A stretch of DNA of 64,000 bases, taken from assembly GCF_022682495.2 (NCBI RefSeq), contig NC_071391.1:10887680-10951679 (forward strand), in the 5' to 3' direction. Origin of the DNA: Desmodus rotundus (Eukaryota; Chordata; Mammalia; Chiroptera; Phyllostomidae). Within the stretch, counting starts at the first letter, position 1; every line of letters starts with the position of its first letter. Shown here one piece after another: positions 21,991-32,760 of the stretch. A model generated the notes under the pieces. That model was not told where the DNA came from. It made no database searches and worked only from the letters and a program-made list of their open reading frames with translations. A program made the translations under genes and the position numbers.

Positions 21991-24366
21991 CCAAGGCCTA
22001 GTGTTCAAAACTAGAGGTGTCCTTCTGCAAGACTCATGCCCTTCAACATAACACAGGCTTGGGTTATATCCTTTTCTACATATTCCAAAATTTACAAATT
22101 AATTTAATCTCCTGGGTTTGACAGTTTTTGCTGAATGGGAATAAATTTGGTTGGCTTTGTTTTACAGGGAAAGGGATCAAACCCCAAGAAGACAGGATAG
22201 CGACCAATGGCCCAATAATGCTGGAAAGTGGCCCTCCTGCCTTAAATCAGTTACAAAGGCATTGTCCACCCCCAGGGGTAGCTTTCTTTGCTGTCTGACC
22301 TACGACAGACCCCAGGGACTAACTTTCAGAGCTGAAGAGCAATTATAACCCAGGAAATTTTCTTATTAAAATTGCCTTATTAATTAGTTCCTCTGAAACT
22401 TGTTTAGAAGTGAGGCAAATAACTCCTTTCAAGTTTAGCAATTGCTGGGATCTGAGCGCCCACTCAATCATAATGATGCCATAAAGCAAAACTCACAAAG
22501 CAAAGGAGCTTTAGAGGTTAATCGAATCAATGATATTAATGATGAAAAACCTCTGCCTACTTCATTTCAGACAGATAACTGAGCTTTATAATCTGTCACT
22601 CGGCACCAGAGTAACACGTGAAGGTACTCTCTGCTTTTTGCATCATATCCCAAAGGGATGCTCAGGCTTATATTCCCTCCCAGTATGGTTAGCATTGGAA
22701 AGAGAATTTCTTTGGGGGAGTGGAAGGCACTTTTTATTCTAAGGTAATGTGAGAAATTCTGGACTTGAGATGAAATTCAAATGAAGTGGCAATTTATGTT
22801 AGTAAGTATAATATTTAATTAACCAGGAGTAAAAGGCAGTAAATCATAATCTGAGCAAAAGACAAAACAATTTTGCGAAGTAGAATAAAATTTTCTTTCC
22901 TCTAATTATATTTGATGAGGAGAGCTGGAATGTCTTCTCTTTAGGCCTTGTTGTCTCTTTCAGTGGTCCAAGCAATTAGATGTGTACTGGCTGAGCGTTT
23001 TCATTCTCTCAAATCCTCTGCAGCTGTGTGGGACCCACCATTGTCTCCTGTGTCGTCTCACAGGGGATTTATTGGCCCTTAGATTAGGCCAATGTATAGA
23101 AAACTTAAAATGGTAATATTTTCATGACTTAAAAGTGTTTCTTTTTCTCTGTAGGCAGTGCATGGGGTAGGAGCTCCTTAAAAGGAGTGCAATTATATAT
23201 AAGGGAGATAAAACCATATCTTTGAGATTATACTGTACATTATAATTAATACCTAACTCAAGGATTATCTGAGTAGTGTAGCAAACTGAGTGATGGGGAC
23301 TGCCGGTGCCTGGAGAGGACTGAGAAGTCACTAAGGGATCAGTTCCTTTTGGGTGATCATTCTCAGAGCCGTCTACCTCTTAAAGAGGCCTCCCGGTGAA
23401 GGGAGGTGAGTGAAGACAGGGAGGAGAGATGTTTGGTGGGGAGATGATGTCTAAGCATCCCTTGACTCTAACGAGGCATGCTGCCAGCTTTGAGTCTACG
23501 AATTAATGGCAAGTAAAGGTGGCTCAAAAAGCTCTTTTGTGTCTATGTATGTAATACTACAGTTCCATATATTGTGCTTTAAACTTCCCTCATTCTCTTT
23601 ACAAGGAAACTGGGGGGAAATGATTTCAAAGTCAGAATCAAGAATGGTAATGCATTGTCCAATTTTTTTGGACAATAGCTTACCTTTTTGGTGTTACTAA
23701 TTGCATATTTGGGTGCTAGAATGTTTCCAGTGAAATCTGTGGTGTGCACTCAGCAGTGGGTAGAACTCGTTGGGGTGCTATAGGTTTTATCCTTGTCTAA
23801 TTTTACATCCAGGTCTTGCTTCTCATTTTCACATTTTATGATATTTTCCTGTGTCTTATGACTCATACTAAGCTACCTAGAAACCTTTTTTATTTGTAAA
23901 AGCATTGATATGTACATATATGTACTCATATGTATATTCATGTTTATATTATATTTTAATTACTGTAGAAGAACACAAGAGAGATTAGGGAAGAAATAGC
24001 TTGCAATTTTTAAACCCAATTGTAATTTTGCAAATAAGCCCTGCCATTTTTCAAATTTCTACATGAGGACACACCAACTCTAGGGACTTGTGGTTTAGAT
24101 ATAATTGTAAATCCTTGTGAGGTAAAGCAAATAACATATCTGAAGGACAGATTACAGAGGTGAAGAAGTCATAGAAGATGCATTCCACAGTTCCAGCTTT
24201 TAGTTTTCAAAGTACTTTCTCATGTCTGTGAGCTTTAATAGTCCCACTGAACTTTTATTAAAGGTAGATGAGAACATAGAATTTAGAAATTATGTTTATT
24301 CAAAATTGGCAGCAGCCAGCTGAGACCAGAACCCAGTTCTCTTGATTCTTGCTCTTAGCTGCTTCC
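21991..24366. other. Unassigned intergenic DNA
   Basis: Unique-looking DNA with no OR motif. A 9-bp perfect inverted repeat (ATTGTCCAA / TTGGACAAT) lies at 23654-23676. Confidence 0.4.
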
Positions 24367-24375
24367 AGAAATAGG

Positions 24376-24591
24376 ATTTGACCCTGGCTGGTGTGGCTCA
24401 GTGGACTGAGTGCCAGCCTGTGAACCAAAGGGTCGCCAGTTCAATTCCCAGTCAGGGTACATGCCTGGGTTGTGGGCAAGATCCTTAGTAGGGGGCACAT
24501 GAGAAGCAACCACACACTGATGTTTCTTTCCCTCTCTTTCTCCCTCCTTTCCATTCTGTCTAAAAATAAATACATAAAATCTTAAAAAAAA
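24376..24591 (+). mobile_element. VES SINE
   Basis: Full-length copy beginning near GACCCTGGCTGG with VES core and AAATACATAAAATC tail. Perfect 9-bp duplication AGAAATAGG at 24367-24375 and 24592-24600. Confidence 0.92.
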
Positions 24592-25105
24592 AGAAATAGG
24601 CTATTTTAAAAATTACCTTAGCAGTTGACAACTGTGAAACACTAAGGGAATAAAAATGCCACTTATTCCAATCCTCTTCTGCTTATTATTAAGAATTTCT
24701 ACTTTGACAATGACTATAGCATTAACATTTATTTAAATTTTAAAATTTTAGATTCTTACCATCAAATAGATACAGTTCCAAGACAGCATTAAAAAATTTT
24801 TTTTCTAGCTCAATTTTAAGTCCATAGCTGAGTATATGACCAAGATTAAGTTTTTTCACCCTAGCAGAAAATGTTTTTAAAGTTTTGCATTGAATAGCAG
24901 AAATATGACATCCCCTGACGATTCAGAGCCCTGACAATCATAATACAGCCATTTTTGATTGTGGCACATTGTCATGTGTACTGGGTAGTAACACAGACAA
25001 GCAGAGATGGTGTGTCTTCCATTGCTGCCAATGATCCATCTGCTGCTTCTATCTCTGAAGTCAGGAAGACTGGTAGAGGTCAAGTTCCAGAACTTCCTGT
25101 ATGAA

Positions 25106-25530
25106 GAGATCATCACAAACTTGGTGACTTAAAACAACAAAAATTTATTCTCTCATAGCTCTGGATGCCAGAAGTTCAAACTTGATATCACAAACAAAAA
25201 CAAGGTATTGGCAGGGCCACACTCCACCCAGAGGCTCTAGTAGGGAGTCCTTCCCATGCTGCTTCTGTCTTCTGGCTGTTGGCATCTCCTATGGTTGTGT
25301 CACTTTACTCTCTGCTTCTGTGGTCTACTGCCTCCTCTTGGGGTTGTAGTCAGATCTCCCTGTGCCTCCCTCATATAAAGATATTTGTGATTGTATTCAG
25401 GGCTCACCCTGACAATCCGCCCATCTCAAGATTCTCAACTTAACTCTTGCTCCATATAAAGTAACATTCATAGGTTTCAGGAATTGGAACCTGGATATCT
25501 TTATGGGCCATTACTCAGGCTATCATGTTC
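25106..25530 (-). mobile_element. MLT1-type LTR (MaLR endogenous retrovirus), antisense
   Basis: Reverse complement of an MLT1 solo LTR: 'ggtgacttaaaacaacaaaaattt' at its end, 'ggcagggccacactcc', and 'taactcttgctccatataaagtaacattcatagg' towards its start. Old, no coding part. Confidence 0.7.
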
Positions 25531-25607
25531 CCCCAAATCATTCAGTGTGGCTAGCTTAGTTGTTTGTTTGTTTATTTTGGTTTTTTTTCACTCTTGATTC
25601 TATAGGA

Positions 25608-25884
25608 CAGCAATTTCCAACCTTTTTCATTTCATGGTACACAAAGTAATTACTAAAAATCTGTGGCACACCAAAAATATATTTTTTGCCTGACAAAAAT
25701 TAGATATGATTTTGATTCATTCACACCATATGGCTATTATGTTGTTTGTTGTCTTTTATTTGGCAATTTTATTTGGCACTTTTTTATTTGGCAATTTAAG
25801 GGCAAAGAGGTTAGTGCCTTTGACCAAATAGTCAGGCACTGCATGTTTTAAAAATTCTTGCAGCACAACAGTTGAAAATTGCTG
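25608..25884. mobile_element. Non-autonomous hAT transposon with intact 8-bp TSD
   Basis: A 277-bp element with terminal inverted repeats: CAGCAATTTCCAAC at the left and its complement with one mismatch (GTTGAAAATTGCTG) at the right. It is flanked by a perfect 8-bp duplication CTATAGGA at 25600-25607 and 25885-25892, the diagnostic TSD length of hAT transposases. No transposase is encoded, so it was mobilised in trans. Confidence 0.88.
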
Positions 25885-25892
25885 CTATAGGA

Positions 25893-26550
25893 AATTCAAA
25901 TATGTTATGAACAAATTATCAATTGGTTTATCTTTTTGCTTCCTTTTACAATGTATCTGAGGATCAGACAGGTAGCTATGGTCTTAAATTCTGCTTTTAT
26001 TCAAGTTACACATTTTCTACTTTATAAAAACCTGTGTTCTTGGTTTTGTGGATAAAGAGTTGGATAATATAATCATGTTCAAAAAATTCACAATAAAAAG
26101 AACTTCTAAGGATACTCCAAAATATTGTTAGTATAATAAAAGCATTCTTCTTTATGTAATTCTCTGGAAAAAGACAAAAGGATTCAAAGACCAGAAGAGA
26201 AGTCAGCATTTCCTTTCTAACTCCCCCTGTTACACCTTTCACGTGGTCCCCAATCACCCTAAGTGAGAAGCAGAAGACAAGATACACAAATCACCCTCTC
26301 TAATAAGGAGGGAAAAATAGATAAAAAAGATAAGGTGAAATATACTATGCTGTTTTCTTAATAACTGATCTCCCAAGCCAGCATAGAGCAATTTTTCAGC
26401 TATCCAACAAGAATGATATCCAGTTCAGCACAAACATGTCCCACAATGAACAACATACACATCAGTTGGGTTTTTCAATGATCCAAAGTGCCCAGTGATG
26501 AGGGAGCTTATGTGTATTTTAAATCATGCCATATTTCTTAATCTATTTGC
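25893..26550. other. Upstream region of the OR9G-type gene
   Basis: No element recognised. It may hold 5' non-coding exon or promoter of the downstream OR, but I cannot point to a specific site beyond the acceptor at 26551-26552. Confidence 0.35.
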
Positions 26551-26552
26551 AG
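26551..26552 (+). promoter_or_regulatory. 3' splice acceptor of OR9G-type coding exon
   Basis: TTTCTTAATCTATTTGCAG lies 25 bases before the ATG at 26578, consistent with the usual OR exon layout. Confidence 0.55.
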
Positions 26553-26577
26553 AGACAGACCGTAGAACTCAAAGTCA

Positions 26578-27513
26578 ATGGATGAGAAAAATTTCACCCA
26601 GGTGAAGGAGTTCATACTTTCAGGGTTCACAGCTGACTTGTGGTTACAGAGTGTTCTCTTTTTCATCTTCCTCATCATTTATATCTTCAGTCTCTTGGGG
26701 AACATCACCCTGATTTCTCTGATCTGTGCTGATTCTCGGCTCCACACCCCCATGTATTTCTTCATTGGGAACCTTTCATTCCTGGATCTCTGGTATTCCT
26801 CTGTCTATTTTCCCCAAATCCTTATGACCTGCATCTCTGAAGACAAAAGCATCTCCTTTGCTGGCTGTCTGGCTCAGTTCTTCTTCTCAGCTGGACTGGC
26901 CTATAGTGAATGTTACCTGTTGGCTGCCATGGCGTATGACCGCTATGAGGCCATCTCCAACCCCCTGCTTTATTCCAAGGCAATGTCCTCAAGGTTATGT
27001 ACCAGTCTTGTTGCAGCTTCATACCTCGGTGGCTTTCTTAACTCAACCATAATCACGAGCAAGACTTTTACCCTGACCTTCTGTGGGAACAATATAATTG
27101 ATGATTTTTTCTGTGATATTCCTCCCCTTTCAAAGTTGGCCTGTGATGTGAAGGAGAGCTACCAGGCTGTGCTCTATTTCATACTTACCTCCAACGTCAT
27201 TACTCCCATCATGCTTATTCTCGCCTCCTATCTCTTCATCATCACCGCCATCTTGAGGATCCGCTCTACCCAAGGCCGTCTCAAGGCTTTCTCCACTTGT
27301 GCCTCTCACCTGACAGCTGTCACCTTGTACTATGGTTCAATTCTCTTCATTTACTCCCGACCAAGTACGAGTTATGCCCTGGAAAGGGATAAAGTGGTGT
27401 CGGTGTTCTATACTGTGGTGTTTCCAATGTTGAATCCTTTGATCTATAGCTTAAGAAATAAAGATGTTAAAGACGCTCTGAGAAAAGTGGTAGATAGAGC
27501 AAAGTGTTCCTAA
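26578..27513 (+). CDS. Olfactory receptor, OR9G subfamily
   Basis: Intact 311-residue class II odorant receptor. Sequon NFT at 5-7, GN at 41-42, PMYFFI at 58-63, Cys97, SISFAGCLAQFFFSAGLAYS at 91-110, MAYDRYEAIS at 118-127, IIDDFFCD in ECL2, SY in TM5, [11 protein letters not shown] and [12 protein letters not shown]. The [27 protein letters not shown] and IIDDFFCD strings are typical of OR9G1/OR9G4 as I remember them. Position 124 after DRY is Glu where Val or Ala is usual. Serine at 127 instead of Cys is normal for this subfamily. Whether it is the orthologue of human OR9G1 or OR9G4 needs a tree. Confidence 0.93.
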   Translation: MDEKNFTQVKEFILSGFTADLWLQSVLFFIFLIIYIFSLLGNITLISLICADSRLHTPMYFFIGNLSFLDLWYSSVYFPQILMTCISEDKSISFAGCLAQFFFSAGLAYSECYLLAAMAYDRYEAISNPLLYSKAMSSRLCTSLVAASYLGGFLNSTIITSKTFTLTFCGNNIIDDFFCDIPPLSKLACDVKESYQAVLYFILTSNVITPIMLILASYLFIITAILRIRSTQGRLKAFSTCASHLTAVTLYYGSILFIYSRPSTSYALERDKVVSVFYTVVFPMLNPLIYSLRNKDVKDALRKVVDRAKCS

Positions 27514-27738
27514 ATGAAAATATTTGGTAAACAATGGCTATATTTTATTTTACAGGTTATTTCCATGTTACCATTATCAGCTATATGCTCAAAAATAAAA
27601 TGGACAAGCCAACAAACAAAAATCATTGGATAATGTGGAAACACCCATCTGTATTTTTGTCTTTTGAATGTGTTTTAAAAATAAGTGGTGCATTTGGAAA
27701 AACTGTTATGCCTGTTGGCTTGGAAGAGAGTTTTAGTC

Positions 27739-27775
27739 TCTTAATCTTTAAGTACCTAATATTTAAAGATTAAGA
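27739..27775. repeat. Perfect 13-bp inverted repeat (hairpin)
   Basis: TCTTAATCTTTAA at 27739-27751 is mirrored by TTAAAGATTAAGA at 27763-27775, with an 11-base loop. It lies about 225 bp past the OR9G stop. Confidence 0.8.
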
Positions 27776-27826
27776 ATTCTTGCTTCCTAACAAGCAGGGA
27801 CAGTATACCTTGAGGTAGAAAACTTG

Positions 27827-28149
27827 TGGTAAGTGAAATAAGCCAGGCAGAGAAACACAAATACCACACGATTTCACCTATAAGTGGAACCTAATCAACA
27901 CTACAAAAAAACAAGCAAAATAGAACCAGAGACATGGAAATAAAGAACAAACTGACAGTGACCAGAAGGGAGAGTGATAATTGGGGAAAGAAGGGAAAGG
28001 GGCAAGTCAAGGAACATGAATAGAGGACTCATTGGCATGGACAACAGGGTGGGGATTTACTGTGGGAGTGGGGGTGGGGGAGTAGGGTGGGGCAGGCGTG
28101 AGCAATGGAAAAAGTTGGGACAACTCTAATGGAACAACAATAAAAAAAT
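27827..28149 (+). mobile_element. Bat LINE-1 3' end with TSD
   Basis: 5'-truncated L1: 'ataagccaggcagag', 'cctataagtggaacctaatcaac', G-rich 3' UTR and 'aacaacaataaaaaaatg' tail. The 9-bp duplication GAAAACTTG flanks it at 27818-27826 and 28150-28158. Confidence 0.88.
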
Positions 28150-28496
28150 GAAAACTTGCATTTGCATTTTGTTTACAAACTGATCTGGTTTAGCTCAAAG
28201 TAAATGTTTTAAGCAGTGAACTAAATCACAATGCTCTTTTGGTTTAGCTTTCTCCCACTGCCTTTTCAGCTAAGAGAAAATCAGCTGGCTACTGGAGCAT
28301 CAGCCCTAATTCTGTATTTTTAATTTAATGCCTCCTTTTAGTTTCTCTCTGAGAGCCTTGGAGCTTCAAGATGTAAACATTAAAGGATTTATGGTTTTTC
28401 AATGAATCTCTGACACCAACAATTGGGGTCTTCCTAATGATCAGCATCCATTCTATCAAAACCTTCCTCAATTATGTATATAAATCTAACATCAGG

Positions 28497-28850
28497 GCTC
28501 TTAGGGTATAATCCCAGCAGCAGAATTGCTGGGTCAAAAGGCAGTTCCATTTTTAGTTTTCTGAGGATATGATCTCACCTTTAACTGGAACATAATCAAC
28601 AAAAGAAAAAAGCAAATAAAATATAACCAGAGTCATTGAAGTTAAGAACAATCTAACAATAGCCAGAGGGGAGAGGGGAGGGGACAGTGGGGAGAAGGGT
28701 TTTCAGGAACTACTATAAAGGACACATAGGCAAAACCAAAGGGGAGGGTAGAAACAAGGGAGGGAGGTGGGTTTGGATGGGGTGGGGGAGGGAGGGAGGA
28801 GAAAATGCAGACAACTATAATTGAACAACAATAAAATAATTTTTAAAAAT
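28497..28850. mobile_element. LINE-1 3' end with short 5' inversion
   Basis: Bases 28497-28562 are antisense L1 ('attgctgggtcaaaaggcagttcc'). Bases 28563-28850 are sense bat L1 3' end with the G-rich 3' UTR and 'gaacaacaataaaataa' tail. The strand switch fits twin priming. Confidence 0.75.
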
Positions 28851-29035
28851 ACAAAAAATATGTAACATCAACAGGAGAACATGGGGAAAATAATTTTTAA
28901 GAAAAGATTTTAAAACTTTTTAATAAGTAAAGAAATTCAAGTTGTCAGAGGGTTATGGCATTGCCTTAGAACAAGAGAGAAACAAGTCATCTGTAAAAGA
29001 CATACGTGGCTTAACAGTTGAAAACATATACTCTT

Positions 29036-29430
29036 GGTAAAGACAAGCTGGGTTCAAATACCAGCTGTGTTGTTGACCAGCTCTGTGACCTTGAAATTGT
29101 CTCTTTTTTAAAAAGATTTCATTTATTTATGTTTAGAGAGAGGGGAAGAGAAGGAGAAACATTGGGAGAGAAATATCGATGTGTGGTTGCATCTCACGTA
29201 CCCTTGGGGACCTGGCCTGCAACCCAGGCAGGTGCTCTGACTGGGAATCTAACTGGAGACCCTTTGGTTTGCAGCCCTCACTCAGTCCACCAATCTGCAC
29301 CAGCCAGGGCTTGAAATTGTCTCTTGAACTCCACGAGGATCATCATAATACTTACCGTATAAAATTGTGGAAAGGATTTAGTGAGTTGAAATTGAAACTT
29401 AGAACACTAACTGGCACACAGTGATATATG
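29036..29430 (+). mobile_element. MIR SINE split by a VES SINE
   Basis: Left part 'gctgggttcaaataccagctgtg...ctctgtgaccttg' and right part 'ctcttgaactccacgaggatcatcataatac' are the two halves of one MIR, separated by the VES copy at 29106-29309. Confidence 0.75.
29106..29309 (-). mobile_element. VES SINE, antisense
   Basis: Reads as the reverse complement of VES, ending CCAGCCAGGGC, with a T-rich start. Perfect 16-bp duplication CTTGAAATTGTCTCTT at 29090-29105 and 29310-29325. Confidence 0.92.
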
Positions 29431-29845
29431 TGTACAATCAGCACAATGCATGATGCATAAATTCTCAATGGTATATAAAAGGTACTGAAAATTTTTTGAA
29501 TGCTCTTTATGTACCTAACATTGGGCTGGGTGTTTTCATGCATCTTTTTCACTCAATCGGATAACCTGCCAGTGGCTTCATTTTTCTTGTGTGGTGAGAC
29601 TGAGGGACTTGCCTTGCTTTAAACCATTAATAAGTGAAAGCCTTCATTTTATAATCATATTGTAACACCAGTTCCTGTGTTCCTTCATAGTCACAGACTG
29701 AAGTTCTGTTATACTAGATAGTCATGGATAAAAGTCCGTGAGACTCACGGTAATTGTTGACTTAACTGATACCTTTGTCTATTTTTTTCAATAGAAAAAT
29801 CACTAAATTATTTTTCCTCAAAATCATCATCGGGATTTCTTCTCT

Positions 29846-30752
29846 GTGGACACGGAAATAGGAAATTATACCATCCTGCCTGAGTTCATTTTGGAGGCTT
29901 CTCAGCAAAGCTGATTCTATTTGTAATATTTCTGACATTCTGTTTGATAACCTTGTCAGGGAACATGTCCCTGGTTATTTTAATTCGTGTTGACTCCTGC
30001 CTGCACACACCTGTGTACTTTTTCATCTGCAATTTGTTTTTTTTAGACTTTTGTTACACCTCTATGTATATTCCCAAGATCCTGGCCAGTTGTGTCTCAG
30101 AAGATAAATGCATTCCCTTGCCTGGATGTGGAACCCAACTGTTCTTTTCCTGTGTCATAGCCAACACTGAGTTCTATGTCCTAGCAGCCATGGTGTATGA
30201 CTGCCACAAGGCCATCTGTCACCCATTACTTCATTCAGGTACTATGTCCAGCTCTCTGTGTACTGGCCTTGTTGCTGCCTATTATGGAGGAGGGTTCAAG
30301 AATGCCTCAGCCCATATTGCCAACACTTTCTGCCTTAGTTTTTGTGGTAAAAATATCATTGACCACTTCTGTGATGCACCACCATTGGTAAAAATGTCTT
30401 GTACAGAAACCAGGTCTATGAAAAAGCCCTCCCGGGTGTGGTGGGCTTCACCATTCTCTCTGGCATTCTTGCCATCCTGATTTCCTATTTCAACATCCTT
30501 CTGGCTATTCTGAGAAACTGCTCAGCCTCTGGATGGTGCAAGGCCTTCTCCATCTGTGCTTCTCACCTCATCTCAGTCATGTTCTTCTGTGGATCTTTGC
30601 TCTTCATGTATTCAAGGCCACACTCCACCCACTCTCTGGAGAAAGACAAAGTGGCTGCCTTGTTCGACACTGTAGTGAGCCCACCGCTAAACCTTATCAT
30701 CTATAGCCTGAGAAACAAAGATATCAAAGAGGCCTTCTGGGAAGCCACATAG
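29846..30752 (+). pseudogene. Olfactory receptor pseudogene, family 9/5-like
   Basis: The OR can be followed over its full length but is broken. The expected start codon reads GTG at 29846. A one-base loss near 29890 changes frame before TM1. A second one-base loss at about 30412, in the ECL2-TM5 junction, changes it again. The DRY motif reads DCH (MVYDCHKAIC). ECL2 lacks one Phe codon (IIDHFCD). NPLIY reads NLIIY. Remaining OR landmarks are [19 protein letters not shown] and [14 protein letters not shown]2 and the SEDK string resemble its neighbour OR9G, but the 3' half differs enough that I do not call it a tandem copy. Confidence 0.9.
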
Positions 30753-31145
30753 ACCATAAGGCCACAGATATGAATGTTATCTTTTTGAAGAAGCTCTCAT
30801 TGCATTTTTCAGATTATGGGTTTATAGATACACATATTGGTAAACATTGCAATATTTCAAGTAAATATACATTATACTCAAAACAATAAAACGTGACCAA
30901 ACCACTCTCTCATTGTTTATATTATTTTGTTGTCATTGAAATATTTTAAACTTACAATATTGGGTTGTTTGATATTCTATAATATTTTATTTCTGAATTA
31001 ATTGATTTAGGATAAGGCCTAGACATTGATATTAAAACCAAACAAACAAACTACAACAACCAACTATAGTGCATTTAAGATTAAGGGATATCATTATGGA
31101 GGCATTGTTTAGCTAATCTGGCTCTTTGTACATTGAAGAGACTAG
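30753..31145. other. Unassigned AT-rich DNA
   Basis: Downstream of the pseudogene; no element recognised. Confidence 0.35.
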
Positions 31146-31157
31146 TTAATGTTAACT

Positions 31158-31312
31158 TTTTTTTTTTTTTACTGATTTGAGAGAGTAACATCAACTTGTT
31201 TTTCCACTTATTTACACATTCATTGGTTGCTTCTTGTATGTGCTCTGACTGAGGATCAAACCCACAACCTTGGACAGTGCTTTAACCAACTAAGCTACCC
31301 AGCCAGGGCCAA
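31158..31312 (-). mobile_element. VES-related tRNA SINE, antisense, older type
   Basis: Poly-T start, then 'ttgagagagtaacatc', and ends 'aaccaactaagctacccagccagggcc', the reverse complement of a tRNA-like head. Flanks TTAATGTTAACT (31146-31157) and TTAATGTGAACT (31313-31324) are a 12-bp duplication with one mismatch. Confidence 0.82.
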
Positions 31313-31658
31313 TTAATGTGAACTGTTTGCTTTCTTTATCTCTTCCTACTTTTCTTTCCCTTTACATCCTAAACAAGGGAGTAAATATAATGATCTAGAT
31401 ATTTTTATGCTCATTTTAAAGATGAATAAACCGAAGCTAATAAAGTAAAATGGTATGTTTGAACTCGCAGTTTCCTGGCCATACTGTTTCTTAGAAACAG
31501 TTTGCGTTTAGTTGCTATGCAATAGTACGTGGTTCCAGAATTTGCTATGACCAGAGAGAAGAGAACCTAGGGCTCGAATTTGCTATGTGGATAATTGAGA
31601 GTATACTAGGATCATAACCATCTCTAAAATATTGTTGATTCTAAGAAATGACTCTCCA

Positions 31659-31866
31659 GCCCTGGCTGGTATGGCTCAGTGAATTGAGCCCAGGACTCAA
31701 TTCAGTGAACCAAAGGGTTGCTGGTTCGATTCCCAGTCAGGGCACATGCCTGGGTTGTGGGCCAGGTTCCCAGGAGGGGACACTTGAGGGGCAACCACAC
31801 ATGGATGTTTCTCTCCCTCTCTTTCTCCCTCCCTTCTCCTCTCTAAAAATAAATAAATGAAATCTT
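31659..31866 (+). mobile_element. VES SINE with rearranged head
   Basis: VES copy starting GCCCTGGCTGG with standard core and tail. The head carries an extra self-complementary segment, TGAATTGAG...CTCAATTCA, within 31679-31705, not seen in the other copies here. Target duplication not resolved. Confidence 0.85.
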
Positions 31867-31868
31867 AA

Positions 31869-32535
31869 GTAAAGGAAATTATTGGTTTTTGAAGTTTGTA
31901 TTTTAGGTTTTGCTGTTCTTGTGATGAATACACCCATTTTTATGATTCCTAGTATTAGGCAATATAAAAGGAACAGAACACCCTGGGCACTTGAAAGGCC
32001 TGCAACATAACCATGCTAAAGTTCATACGCAGGGTAGAGAGATGGAAGGAGCTACAACCAACAAGTGTCTCAACCAGGAATTCCTCAGAACAAATCATTA
32101 CATTTTAATTACTCGTCTGGGACATTATCCCTCAAGAATCCAAAATTCAGCCCAAGGTCCTAACATGAGAAAACTCATATAACTTAGGGATTTCACTGTG
32201 CATGCATTTATTATCCTTACTTTTAGTCTACTTATAAAAGGACTGAGTCAGATTATGGTAGTATTTTATTTGTAGTTATCATAACAGAAGATTTATTTTA
32301 TGTCCGTAGAATTGTATTTCTATGGACATGGATATAATGCCTGTTTTGTTTTTTTATTAGTAATTGTTTGCATGAGTAAGTGGTAAGGACTTACCACTTA
32401 TGGCATGAAGCAGATTATTTCTACACATCACTTCTATCCTTAGGGTATGTATTTTTTCCCTGCTATGCCCATGTTTGCAATGGCCTATTAAGACATAAAT
32501 AATAATAGTAAAGTAAAATCATCTGTTATTTAACT
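31869..32535. other. Unassigned DNA with a short perfect hairpin
   Basis: No gene recognised. TAAGTGGTAAG at 32377-32387 and CTTACCACTTA at 32390-32400 form a perfect 11-bp inverted repeat with a 2-base spacer. Confidence 0.6.
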
Positions 32536-32539
32536 TAAG

Positions 32540-32760
32540 GATGTTTTGGAATTAGGCAGACTGTAGAACAAATTATGGCGCTGCTAAATACTCTGACTTT
32601 GAGAAAGTTGTATAGCCTGCCTGATCATCAATTTTCTCATCTTTAACATGAATATAAATATACTTTGGAGTTATTGTGAAGATGCCATTTACTATCAGCA
32701 AAGTACCTAAAGATGTGTGCCATGCAATGGAGAATTATAATAGGTAGCACTTAGTATCTT
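32540..32760 (+). mobile_element. MIR SINE fragment
   Basis: Diverged MIR: 'ggaattaggcagac', 'ttgagaaagttgtatagcctg', 'tcatctttaacatgaat' in the usual order. Confidence 0.5.

Noticed and set aside
31158..31312. Possible functional tRNA gene in the tRNA-like head of the SINEs
   Set aside because: The tRNA-like part is degenerate, joined to a SINE body and tail, and flanked by target duplications; it is a retroposon, not a tRNA gene.
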